Shown here: positions 1-7,945 of the stretch, piece by piece
Layout: each line of letters starts with the position of its first letter
Numbering within the stretch: position 1 is the stretch's first letter
DNA from: UMGS1370 sp963557065
Lineage (GTDB): Bacteria; Bacillota; Clostridia; Lachnospirales; Lachnospiraceae
Length of the DNA stretch: 64,000 nucleotides
NCBI GenBank assembly: GCA_963557065.1
Contig: CAUWCT010000044.1
Span: forward strand, 7,761-71,760
Direction of reading: 5' to 3'
Program-made: the position numbers and the translations under genes
Notes under the pieces: generated by a model
Database searches by the model: none
What the model was told of the DNA's origin: nothing
What the model saw: the letters and a program-made list of their open reading frames with translations, nothing else

Positions 1-209
1 ATGCAAAGAGCGTAATTGAAGCTACCATTCGTGTATACGAGATGTTAGGTGCAGAAGTGTACTTATACTTTGATATTGATGAGACCAGCTGTACTGCAAG
101 GGTAAATCCACGTACTACTGCAAGACCTGGAGATACTGTAAAACTGGCTCTGGATATGACAAAGGCTCATGTTTTTGATAAGGAAACAGAAAAAGTGATT
201 TTAAACTAA
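1..209 (+). CDS. Sugar ABC transporter ATP-binding protein, MsmK/UgpC type (C-terminal end only)
   Basis: The gene is cut by the window edge; reading begins at base 3 and the last 68 residues are visible before TAA at 207-209. The tail (VYLYFDIDETSCTARV, then RTTARPGDTVKLALD) looks like the C-terminal OB/TOBE regulatory domain of MalK-family ATPases of the MsmK, MsmX and UgpC kind. These hydrolyse ATP on the cytoplasmic face of carbohydrate importers, and in Firmicutes one such ATPase often serves several importers. The Walker motifs lie outside the window. No permease gene is next to it, and the maltodextrin importer at 19718-23237 has no ATPase of its own, so a shared role is a reasonable inference. 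Confidence 0.8.
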   Translation, partial: AKSVIEATIRVYEMLGAEVYLYFDIDETSCTARVNPRTTARPGDTVKLALDMTKAHVFDKETEKVILN

Positions 210-228
210 TCTCTTACAGCAAAAAAAT

Positions 229-263
229 AAGCAGGCGGAGTATCTCCCGCTTGCTTTTTTTTT
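229..263 (+). terminator. Rho-independent terminator after the ABC ATPase gene
   Basis: A GC-rich inverted repeat (AAGCaGGCGGaG against CtcCCGCttGCTT) is followed at once by a run of nine T. It lies about 20 bases after the stop codon at 209 and separates that gene from the division operon. Confidence 0.85.
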
Positions 264-327
264 GTATTTGCTTTAATATATACTTATTAGGTATATGTGT
301 AAATTTGACCAAAAGGAGAGAGATGCC

Positions 328-1416
328 ATGATTTCAAATCAGATACTTCAGACAACGATTGAAGGATTAAAGGGAATTACGAGAATTGATTTATGTATTT
401 GTGATATTGAAGGAAAGGTGTTGGCGTCTACATTTTCTGATGCAGAAGAATACGAGAGTTCGATTTTGGCTTTTGTAGATTCTCCGGCAGACAGTCAGGT
501 TATCCAGGGATACCAGTTTTTTAAGGTATTTGACGAACATCAGTTAGAGTACATCCTGTTAGCCAAAGGCGGCAGCGACGATGTATATATGGTGGGCAAG
601 CTGGCTGCTTTTCAGATTCAGAATCTGTTAGTCGCATATAAAGAAAGATTTGATAAGGACAACTTTATTAAGAACCTGCTGCTGGATAATCTCCTGTTAG
701 TAGACATTTACAATCGGGCAAAAAAACTGCACATTGAGACAAATGTGAGACGTGTGGTATTTTTGATTGAGACGAAAAATGAAAAGGATATCAATGCCCT
801 GGAGACAGTGAGAAGTCTGTTTGCCACCAAGACCAAAGACTTTATCACTGCTGTTGATGAGAAGAACATTATTCTGGTAAAGGAAGTAAAGCCGGGCGAG
901 GGGTACGAGGATCTGGAAAAGACCGCCAATATGCTTTTAGATATGCTGAACACAGAGGCTATGACAAAAGTGCACATAGCGTTTGGCACTATTGTCAATG
1001 AGATTAAAGAAGTATCTCGTTCCTACAAAGAGGCAAAGATGGCTCTGGATGTGGGCAAGATTTTCTACAGCAACAAAAATGTAGTGGCATACAGCAATCT
1101 GGGAATTGGCCGTCTCATCTACCAGCTTCCCCTTCCGCTGTGCCGCATGTTTATCAAGGAGATTTTTGACGGCAAATCGCCGGATGAGTTTGACGAGGAG
1201 ACTTTGGCTACGATTAACAAGTTCTTTGAGAACAGCTTAAATGTTTCCGAGACTTCCAGACAGCTTTACATTCACCGCAATACCCTGGTTTACCGCCTGG
1301 ACAAGCTGCAGAAAAGTACAGGACTGGATCTTAGGGTATTTGAAGACGCCATTACCTTTAAGATTGCGCTTATGGTTGTAAAGTATATGAAGTATATGGA
1401 AAGCCTGGATTACTAA
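328..1416 (+). CDS. CdaR/PucR-family transcriptional regulator
   Basis: This 362-residue protein ends in a PucR-type helix-turn-helix (about residues 300-355, containing NVSETSRQLYIHRNTLVYRL), the DNA-binding domain of CdaR-like regulators. The central part resembles the degenerate GGDEF-like domain of that family, and the first 120 residues form a probable sensor module. The frame stays open upstream to an ATG at 295. The ATG at 328 is preferred because AAAAGGAGAG lies 8 bases before it. The stop codon overlaps the ftsE start by one base, so the regulator is translationally coupled to ftsEX. Its ligand is unknown; the usual glycerate or sugar-diacid link of CdaR is not supported by this context. 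Confidence 0.8.
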   Translation: MISNQILQTTIEGLKGITRIDLCICDIEGKVLASTFSDAEEYESSILAFVDSPADSQVIQGYQFFKVFDEHQLEYILLAKGGSDDVYMVGKLAAFQIQNLLVAYKERFDKDNFIKNLLLDNLLLVDIYNRAKKLHIETNVRRVVFLIETKNEKDINALETVRSLFATKTKDFITAVDEKNIILVKEVKPGEGYEDLEKTANMLLDMLNTEAMTKVHIAFGTIVNEIKEVSRSYKEAKMALDVGKIFYSNKNVVAYSNLGIGRLIYQLPLPLCRMFIKEIFDGKSPDEFDEETLATINKFFENSLNVSETSRQLYIHRNTLVYRLDKLQKSTGLDLRVFEDAITFKIALMVVKYMKYMESLDY

Positions 1417-2099
1417 TGATTGAGATTATTAAAGTCAGTAAAAGTTATGAAAACGGCACGAAAGCCTTAAAGAATATTAATTTAACCATCGAAGACGGAG
1501 AATTTGTATTCATTACAGGGCGCAGCGGATCCGGCAAGTCTACTCTGATGAAACTTTTATTAAAAGAATTAGAGCCGACTTCCGGCCGCATTATTGTCAA
1601 TGACATGGATCTTGGCAAAATGCCCAGGCGGTATGTGCCCAAATATCGCAGAATGCTAGGTGTGGTCTTTCAGGATTTCAGGCTCCTGAAAGACCGTTCT
1701 GTTTTTGAAAATGTAGCCTTTGCTCAGAGGGTAATCGGAGTTCCGTCAAAGCGGATTCGGGAATCCGTTCCGGCCATGCTGCGGATGGTGGGGCTGTCTT
1801 CCAAATATAAATCTAATCCCAGACAGCTTTCTGGAGGGGAACAGCAGAGAGTGGCCATCGCCAGGGCTTTGATCAACCGGCCGCTGGTACTTTTGGCAGA
1901 TGAACCCACAGGTAATCTGGACAGTGAAAACACTATAGGGATTATGAAACTTCTGGAAAAGATTAACCGCAGGGGCACAACGGTAATTGTGGTAACACAC
2001 AGCCGGGAAATGGTAGAAATGATGGGAAAACGGGTGATTACGATGGACAGAGGTATGATTATAGGAGATACAGCATCAGAGGAAGTATGGTATGATTAG
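1416..2099 (+). CDS. ftsE: Cell-division ABC ATPase FtsE
   Basis: FtsE is the ATPase of the FtsEX complex, which couples ATP hydrolysis at the division site to activation of peptidoglycan hydrolases outside the membrane. The 227-residue protein has Walker A GRSGSGKST (residues 35-43), a Q-loop in VVFQDFRLL, the signature LSGGEQQR and Walker B VLLADEPTG. Length and motifs are standard for FtsE. It overlaps the regulator upstream by one base and ftsX downstream by eight, so all three are translated from one message. Confidence 0.96.
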   Translation: MIEIIKVSKSYENGTKALKNINLTIEDGEFVFITGRSGSGKSTLMKLLLKELEPTSGRIIVNDMDLGKMPRRYVPKYRRMLGVVFQDFRLLKDRSVFENVAFAQRVIGVPSKRIRESVPAMLRMVGLSSKYKSNPRQLSGGEQQRVAIARALINRPLVLLADEPTGNLDSENTIGIMKLLEKINRRGTTVIVVTHSREMVEMMGKRVITMDRGMIIGDTASEEVWYD

Positions 2100-2997
2100 T
2101 TCATTTGGCTACAGCCTGAAGCAGGGCCTTAAAAATATTGGAAGAGATATGCTGTTTTCTCTGGCTTCTGTGGCTACGATTGCAGCATGTATTTTTTTAT
2201 TCTGCCTGTTTTATGCCATTGTGGGCAATGTGCGCCGCAGCGCAGAGACGGCAGAGACGACAGTGGGGATTACGGTATTTTTTGATGAGGGCTTAGAGGA
2301 ATCCAGGATATTGTCAATTGGCGAGGAGATTGAGGGCAGAGAAGAGGTAGAGCGGGTGACTTATACCTCTGCACAAGAAGCCTGGGAATCTTTTCAGGCT
2401 GAATATTTTGGAGAAATGGAAGAACTGGCAGCAGGATTTGCAGGAGATAATCCTCTGGCGGATTCTGCTTCCTATGAGATTTTTCTAAAAGATATCGGGC
2501 AGCAGGATGCATTTGTGGAGTATCTTATGTCAATTGATGGAGTGAGAAAGGTAAACTACTCCAGGTCTGCAGTAACTGCCCTGAAAAATATGAACCGGAT
2601 TATCAGTCTTTTGTCAGCAGGAATTATTGGTATTCTGCTGGCAGTTGCGATATTTCTGATCAGCAACACGATTTCAGTGGCAGCAGCTTTCAAAAAACAG
2701 GAAAATCAGATTATGAGATTGATAGGAGCTACCAACTGGATGATCCGGGCGCCGTTTTTGGTAGAAGGAGTAATCATTGGTTTGATTGGAGCTCTGATTC
2801 CTCTGGCAGGAATTTACGTTCTCTATCAGAAGGCGGCAGCGTATATAGATGAAAGATATACGGTTGTAACAGAGATTTTTAAACCTATGCCGATAGCAGA
2901 GTTATTTCCCTCTATGGTAGGAGTGGCCCTGGCATTAGGGGTGGGAATCGGATTTTTTGCCAGCTTCTTTACAGTAAGAAAGCATTTAAAAGTGTAA
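2092..2997 (+). CDS. ftsX: Cell-division permease-like protein FtsX
   Basis: FtsX is the membrane partner of FtsE and passes its signal to cell-wall hydrolases. The 301-residue protein has one N-terminal membrane segment (about residues 22-45), a large extracellular loop of about 120 residues and three C-terminal membrane segments, the usual FtsX topology. The conserved cytoplasmic stretch EIQIMRLIGAT appears here as NQIMRLIGATNWMIR. The extracellular loop is where a coiled-coil hydrolase would dock, and the next gene encodes one. Confidence 0.95.
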   Translation: MISSFGYSLKQGLKNIGRDMLFSLASVATIAACIFLFCLFYAIVGNVRRSAETAETTVGITVFFDEGLEESRILSIGEEIEGREEVERVTYTSAQEAWESFQAEYFGEMEELAAGFAGDNPLADSASYEIFLKDIGQQDAFVEYLMSIDGVRKVNYSRSAVTALKNMNRIISLLSAGIIGILLAVAIFLISNTISVAAAFKKQENQIMRLIGATNWMIRAPFLVEGVIIGLIGALIPLAGIYVLYQKAAAYIDERYTVVTEIFKPMPIAELFPSMVGVALALGVGIGFFASFFTVRKHLKV

Positions 2998-3010
2998 TTG
3001 AGGATACAAT

Positions 3011-4222
3011 ATGAAAAGAAAGAGACGGGCAGGCCAAAAGCTTTTAGCCTGCATGTTAGCTGTGAGTCTGCTCCTTTCAGTTCCTTCTTTTGCAGTTACC
3101 AGTCAGGATGTAAAAGACGCCAAAGACGCAGCGGTTTCGATTGAAGAGGAAAAGAAAAAGGCTGAGCAGACACTGGCCGGATTAGAAGATTTAAAAGCAG
3201 ATACGGCAGCATATGTAAAGGAACTGGATATGAAACTGGAGCAGGTAGCCGGAGAAATCTCCAATCTCCAGAATCAGATAGGAGTCAAGGAAGAAGAGAT
3301 TGCGGTTACAAAGGAAGAGCTGGAAGCGGCAAAACAGACAGAAGAGCAGCAATATGAATCCATGAAGCTTAGAATCAAATACATGTATGAGAATGGCGAC
3401 ACCAACTATATTGATATGCTGATGGAAGCAGACAGCTTTTCCGATATGTTAAATAAGGCGGAGTATGTGAACCAGATTTCCCAGTATGACAGAAGACAGA
3501 TGGACGCTTATGTGGCCACCAAAAATCAGATTGCAGAAAAGGAAGCGGTTTTAGAGGAAGAACACGCCCAACTTTTGGAATTAGAAAAACAGGCAGAGGC
3601 AAAGCATGCTTCGGTAGAGACTTTGTTAGCGGGAAAACAGCAAGAATTAAAAAACTATGAAACAAAGATCGCGTCTGCAGAGAACCAGATCAATGAGTAC
3701 GAAAGGGATTTGGCAGCACAGGAGGCAAAAATTAAACAGATTGAGGCAGAAATTAAGCGCCAGGAAGAAGAAGCCAGAAAAAAGGCAGAGGCAGCAGGAC
3801 AGACGTATAAGACTGCCAGTCTTGGAGATATTAAGTTTATATGGCCCTGCCCTTCCAGCAGCCGGATTACATCCGGGTTTGGCGGGAGAAGTTCGCCGAC
3901 AGAAGGCGCTTCTTCCAATCATAAGGGAATTGACATCGGAGCGCCGACAGGGAGCAATATTCTTGCAGCCGCTTCCGGTACGGTGACGATTTCCACTTAC
4001 AGCGCATCGGCAGGGAACTACATTATGATCAGTCATGGAGGCGGAGTTTCAACGGTTTATATGCATTGCTCCTCTTTGTTAGCCAATGTAGGAGATAAAG
4101 TCAATCAGGGTGATGTGATTGCAAAAGTAGGTTCAACCGGATATTCTACAGGACCTCACCTTCATTTTGAGATTCGCAGCGGGGGAACTTATGTAAATCC
4201 CAGCCAGTATGTAAGCCCATAA
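3011..4222 (+). CDS. Secreted coiled-coil M23 peptidoglycan hydrolase (EnvC-like)
   Basis: A 403-residue exported protein with a basic N-terminus and a hydrophobic signal peptide (cleavage likely after SFA near residue 29). A long Lys/Glu/Gln-rich coiled coil spans residues 35-255. An M23/LytM metallopeptidase domain follows from about 280 to the end, with zinc-ligand motifs HKGIDIG and HLHFE. M23 enzymes cut peptide cross-bridges in peptidoglycan. The coiled coil plus LytM layout resembles EnvC, and the gene sits 13 bases after ftsX, so control by FtsEX is likely. The stop codon lies at the start of the 8-bp target duplication of the mobile element that follows. Confidence 0.92.
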   Translation: MKRKRRAGQKLLACMLAVSLLLSVPSFAVTSQDVKDAKDAAVSIEEEKKKAEQTLAGLEDLKADTAAYVKELDMKLEQVAGEISNLQNQIGVKEEEIAVTKEELEAAKQTEEQQYESMKLRIKYMYENGDTNYIDMLMEADSFSDMLNKAEYVNQISQYDRRQMDAYVATKNQIAEKEAVLEEEHAQLLELEKQAEAKHASVETLLAGKQQELKNYETKIASAENQINEYERDLAAQEAKIKQIEAEIKRQEEEARKKAEAAGQTYKTASLGDIKFIWPCPSSSRITSGFGGRSSPTEGASSNHKGIDIGAPTGSNILAAASGTVTISTYSASAGNYIMISHGGGVSTVYMHCSSLLANVGDKVNQGDVIAKVGSTGYSTGPHLHFEIRSGGTYVNPSQYVSP

Positions 4223-4227
4223 AATTT

Positions 4228-4376
4228 GTAACAGTTCAGCCATGCGAAGATTTAAACAGGAACAGACGTTGAAAATTTATTTTCATAAGAATGTTCCTGT
4301 TCAAATCTTCATAGGGCGGACGCCAGACGCTTCTTGTCCGCTACAGGCGGGCAAGAAGATGTGGCTGAACTGTTAC
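4228..4376. mobile_element. MITE-like element, full-length copy 1 (149 bp, IS66-type ends)
   Basis: The ends are inverted repeats: GTAACAGTTCAGCCA on the left and its reverse complement TGGCTGAACTGTTAC on the right. The element is flanked by a perfect 8-bp direct repeat, TAAAATTT, at 4220-4227 and 4377-4384. Inside are two hairpins: one from GAAGATTTAAACAGGAACA (starting at 4246) pairing with its near-complement ending near 4311, and one from CTTCTTGTCCGC pairing with GCGGGCAAGAAG near 4350-4359. It has no open frame of useful length. A related copy lies at 35375-35474. IS66-family elements are known for GTAA-starting ends and 8-bp duplications, so mobilisation by such a transposase encoded elsewhere is inferred. 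Confidence 0.85.
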
Positions 4377-4412
4377 TAAAATTTAAAAAAGACAGAGATA
4401 GGAGAACAATCA

Positions 4413-5882
4413 GTGGATAGAGAAAACGAAAAGGACAGAGATAATAAATTTTGGAAGGGTGTGCTGGCCGGAGCGCTGGTGACAGCTTTTGCCGGATTGA
4501 TTGTAGTGGGACTTTCTGCAGGGATCTTTTTGTTTGGAAATGGAATCATTCAAAAATCCCAGAAACCCAAAGGGCCTGGATATGATTTGGAACAGCAGGC
4601 TGCCAATGATTCCCAGGTCGGCAATCAGACTTCTCCGGAACCCGGACAGGAAGAGGAAGAGTTAGATTACCGGCAGATTGTTGCAAAAATGAAAATGATG
4701 CAGTCCCTTATAGAAGATCAGTTTTTGTTTGAAGAGGATTATCAAAAGGTAGAGGACACCATTTACCTGGGAATGCTGGCGGGACTTGGGGACCCTTACA
4801 GTACCTATTACACTCCTGAAGAATTAAATGAACTGCTGGAGGAAACAGAAGGGGAATACAGCGGAATCGGTGCACTGGTAAGCCAGAACCGGTTAACCGG
4901 ACTGATTTCCATTTTAAAAGTATATGACAACACCCCCAGCGCAGAAGCCGGAATGGAAGCGGGGGATCAGCTTTATAAAGTAGATGGGAAAGAAGTCTAT
5001 GGCATGGATCTGGATATCCTGGTCAACAGTCATATAAAGGGCGAAGAAGGAAGCACAGTAGAGATTGAGGTTTACCGGCCGTCTATTGAAGATTACGTAA
5101 CACTGGAAATTACCAGAAGAAAGATTGAGGTTCCCACAGTAGAGTATGAAATGCTGGAAAACCAGATTGGCTATCTGACTATCAGCCAGTTTGATGTAGT
5201 AACAGAGAAACAGTTTGCGGATGCTGTTGAAGATATGAAGAGCCAGGGGATGGAAAAGCTGATTATTGATCTTCGCAACAATCCGGGAGGGGTGATGCAG
5301 ACTGCACTGGCAATGCTGGATTATGTGCTGGAAGACAATATTACTACCTATCAGGACCCTTATGGACAAAAAGAAAATGAGGGAAAGACCCTGCTTCTTT
5401 ATACGGCAGATAAAAATGAAAAGGGCGAAAGTTTTAGCTGCAGTGATGGAAGAAGTCTTGATATTCCCATTGTACTGCTGATCAATGAATCTTCTGCCAG
5501 CGCATCAGAGATTTTTGCGGGAACGTTAAAGGATTACGGCGCAGCAGAGATAGTGGGAACCACCAGCTTTGGAAAAGGCATTGTTCAGTCTGTATTTCCG
5601 CTGGGAGACGGTTCCGGAGTAAAACTGACTACAGAGCATTATTATATTCCAAGCGGACAGGATATTCATGGGAAAGGAATAGAACCGGATGTAACCGTAG
5701 AGCCCAATGAGGACTTGCTGAAACGTCTGGTGGTAGAGCATGAAAAAGACAATCAGCTTCAGGCTGCTATTGACGTGCTGGAAGACGGTGCGGATGCAGT
5801 GCGGGAAAATCTGGGAAAAGAAAGTGCAGAAGGCACTGAGGCAGAAGGTTCTGCGGCAGAAAGTGCAGGGGCTGCAGAATAA
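4413..5882 (+). CDS. S41-family C-terminal processing protease (CtpA-like)
   Basis: A membrane-anchored periplasm-side serine protease of 489 residues. It has one N-terminal membrane segment (about 16-42), a PDZ domain (about 140-240; GDQLYKVDGKEV) and an S41 catalytic domain. The serine lies in NESSASASEIFAG, and the lysine and glutamine of the dyad are in FGKGIVQS. The last 45 residues are a low-complexity Glu/Ala tail. Start is GTG at 4413, preceded by AGGAGAA at 4400-4406. CtpA-type proteases trim wall hydrolases or their activators in other bacteria, which fits the FtsEX/M23 neighbours. The MITE at 4228-4376 now lies between it and the M23 gene. Confidence 0.93.
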   Translation: MDRENEKDRDNKFWKGVLAGALVTAFAGLIVVGLSAGIFLFGNGIIQKSQKPKGPGYDLEQQAANDSQVGNQTSPEPGQEEEELDYRQIVAKMKMMQSLIEDQFLFEEDYQKVEDTIYLGMLAGLGDPYSTYYTPEELNELLEETEGEYSGIGALVSQNRLTGLISILKVYDNTPSAEAGMEAGDQLYKVDGKEVYGMDLDILVNSHIKGEEGSTVEIEVYRPSIEDYVTLEITRRKIEVPTVEYEMLENQIGYLTISQFDVVTEKQFADAVEDMKSQGMEKLIIDLRNNPGGVMQTALAMLDYVLEDNITTYQDPYGQKENEGKTLLLYTADKNEKGESFSCSDGRSLDIPIVLLINESSASASEIFAGTLKDYGAAEIVGTTSFGKGIVQSVFPLGDGSGVKLTTEHYYIPSGQDIHGKGIEPDVTVEPNEDLLKRLVVEHEKDNQLQAAIDVLEDGADAVRENLGKESAEGTEAEGSAAESAGAAE

Positions 5883-6874
5883 TGCCTGTAAAATTCTATA
5901 TGGCGCCTATGGAGGGAATTACCGGATATGTGTACCGCAATGCGTATCACAGGTATTTTTCTCCTATGGATAAATATGTGACTCCGTTTATTGTGCCAAA
6001 CCAGAACCGGACGCTGAAATCCAGAGAGTTAAACGATATTCTTCCAGAACATAACAAAGGGATGAACGTGGTTCCACAGATTCTGACTAATCAGGCCCAG
6101 GATTTTTTGTGGTGTGCAGAGAAACTGGGAGAACTGGGATACGAAGAAATTAATCTGAATCTGGGATGTCCTTCCGGAACGGTGGTGTCCAAAGGACGTG
6201 GTTCCGGTTTTCTGAAGGATACGGATAGGCTGGACCGGTTTCTGGAGGAAGTGTTTTCTAAAACTTCCCGGCAAATCTCAATTAAAACCAGGCTGGGAAT
6301 GCAAGACGAAGATGAGTTTGAAAAATTAATGGAGATTTTTAACCGCTATCCCCTGAAAGAACTGATAATACATCCCAGGGTACGGGAAGATTACTACAAA
6401 AACCAGCCGCGGCTGGATGGGTTTGCCTACGGACTTGAGAAAAGCCGCTGTCCGGTCTGCTATAACGGAAATGTGTTTGGCAGAGAAGATTTCAGGAAGG
6501 TTTTGGAGCAGTTTCCCGGGACTGAAAGAGTTATGCTGGGAAGAGGTCTGATTTCCAATCCTGGTCTGACAGAACATTTGAGGCAGGAAGAAGAAAATCT
6601 GAAAGGCACTGTATCAGGGGAGGCGGACATTCAAAAGGACAGAGAGCGTTTCCGTCAGTTCCATGATGCAGTGCTTTCCGGCTATGAAGAAATTATGTCT
6701 GGCGAGCGCAACGTCCTGTTTAAGATGAAGGAATTGTGGGCTTACATGGATAACCTGTTTGAAGGTGGAGAGAAGATAAAAAAGAAAATCAGGAAATCCC
6801 AGCGTCTTGACGAATACCGAATGTATGTCGCTATGCTGTTTGAGGAAGTGCAGTGGAAAGGAGACAGAGCGTGA
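5882..6874 (+). CDS. tRNA-dihydrouridine synthase
   Basis: Reduces specific uridines in tRNA to dihydrouridine with FMN and NADPH. The 330-residue protein has the FMN-barrel start KFYMAPMEGIT and the catalytic cysteine at residue 96 in LNLGCPSGTV, followed by KGRGSGF. The phosphate-binding end VMLGRGLISNPGL is also present. The start overlaps the protease stop (TAATG), so it is part of the same operon. It is in the Dus superfamily, but I cannot assign DusA, B or C specificity from sequence alone. Confidence 0.93.
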   Translation: MPVKFYMAPMEGITGYVYRNAYHRYFSPMDKYVTPFIVPNQNRTLKSRELNDILPEHNKGMNVVPQILTNQAQDFLWCAEKLGELGYEEINLNLGCPSGTVVSKGRGSGFLKDTDRLDRFLEEVFSKTSRQISIKTRLGMQDEDEFEKLMEIFNRYPLKELIIHPRVREDYYKNQPRLDGFAYGLEKSRCPVCYNGNVFGREDFRKVLEQFPGTERVMLGRGLISNPGLTEHLRQEEENLKGTVSGEADIQKDRERFRQFHDAVLSGYEEIMSGERNVLFKMKELWAYMDNLFEGGEKIKKKIRKSQRLDEYRMYVAMLFEEVQWKGDRA

Positions 6875-7137
6875 TTGGATTTTGGAACCGCAGTCTGGTG
6901 TACAGAGGGACAAGCATGACAGAAAGCGCCGGCATCCGGGATTTGCTGGCAGCCAATAGCCTGAATTATACCTGGAAGGTACATAACCGAAGCACCAAAT
7001 GGTCCGGCAGAGATGGGGGCGGTACGGTGCGGGCACAGTTTGGAAGCACCGGTGACGTAACTCCCTATGAGTATGAGGTGTTTGTTCATAAAAAAGACTA
7101 TGAACTGGCAAAGCATTTAATTGAACAAAGCAAATAA
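6871..7137 (+). CDS. Small conserved protein, possibly DUF2007-like
   Basis: An 88-residue soluble protein. The chosen start is GTG at 6871, which overlaps the TGA of the dihydrouridine synthase and has AAAGGAGA 7 bases upstream; an in-frame ATG at 6853 has no ribosome binding site. The pattern of a helix near the start (TESAGIRDLLAANSL) and a closing strand-helix (YEVFVHKKDYELAKHLI) resembles the small DUF2007 signal-transducing-like family. No catalytic motif is visible and the function is unknown. Confidence 0.65.
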   Translation: MIGFWNRSLVYRGTSMTESAGIRDLLAANSLNYTWKVHNRSTKWSGRDGGGTVRAQFGSTGDVTPYEYEVFVHKKDYELAKHLIEQSK

Positions 7138-7149
7138 GGGCAAGTTAAT

Positions 7150-7807
7150 ATGATAGACATTCAAAATAAAAGTTATTTGTGAGGATATTAAAACAAAATT
7201 CAACGCAAAACAACTTCTTGAAAGAGGAAGCGAGGTATACTGTGTTGAGCCAAATGAGGAGATGCGTCACGCTGCAGAAAATGAACTGAATGGATATGCA
7301 AATTTTCATTCCGTACCAGGAAGTGCAGAAAATACAACACTGGGCAGCAATTTTGCTGATTTTATTACAGTGGCGCAGGCATTTCACTGGTTTGACGTAA
7401 AGAAATTCAGGAAAGAATGTTCACGAATCATAAAAGAGGACGGAAAAGTGATTCTGGTCTGGAATATGAGAGATTGTTCTGATTCTCTGAACCAGGAACT
7501 GTTTCAAATCTATTCAGATTATTGTCCCGATTTTAAAGGATTTGGCGGCGGCATAAAAAAGGATGATCAGCGGATTCAAGAATTATTTGATAATCAATAT
7601 GACTACATATCGTTTGAGAATCTGTTGTCTTTTAATAAAGAAAAATTTATTGAGAGAAGTCTTTCAAGTTCTTATTCTTTAAAAGAAGGCGATAAGAATT
7701 ATGGAACGTATATAGAGGCTCTGACAGCCTTATTTAATAAATATTCTGACAACGGAATCGTATCGGTTGCCAATCGCTCGGCAGCATATATCGGGATAGT
7801 GAAATGA
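7150..7807 (+). pseudogene. Decayed class I SAM-dependent methyltransferase
   Basis: The C-terminal two thirds of a type-11-like methyltransferase reads cleanly in one frame from about 7157 to TGA at 7805-7807 (VYCVEPNEEMRHAA, then VAQAFHWFDVKKF and KVILVWNMRD). The original start survives at 7150 (MIDIQNK) after a GGG-containing leader, but an extra A in the run at 7165-7171 shifts the frame into an early stop near 7180. In the downstream frame the text passes straight from KVICEDI to TKFNAKQLLERG, so the region that should carry the SAM-binding GxGxG motif is gone. A frameshift plus loss of motif I indicates a dead gene. The longest intact frame would start at ATG 7262. Confidence 0.75.
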
Positions 7808-7892
7808 ATTTTGAAGGTAAATGGGATAGAAAAAATGCTCAGAAATGACATTATAAGAATTGCGGTAGTGAGTTTCTGCTAAAAGAACAGAA

Positions 7893-7929
7893 CAAAAAAA
7901 CTTCGTCTACATTAAGGCGAAGTTTTTTT
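7893..7929. terminator. Bidirectional terminator between convergent genes
   Basis: The stem AACTTCG/CGAAGTT is flanked by an A-run on the left (894-900 region) and a run of seven T on the right, so it can act on both strands. It lies between the methyltransferase remnant on the plus strand and the aldolase-like gene ending at 7946 on the minus strand. Confidence 0.8.
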
Positions 7930-7945
7930 GCGGGAATTCATCAGG

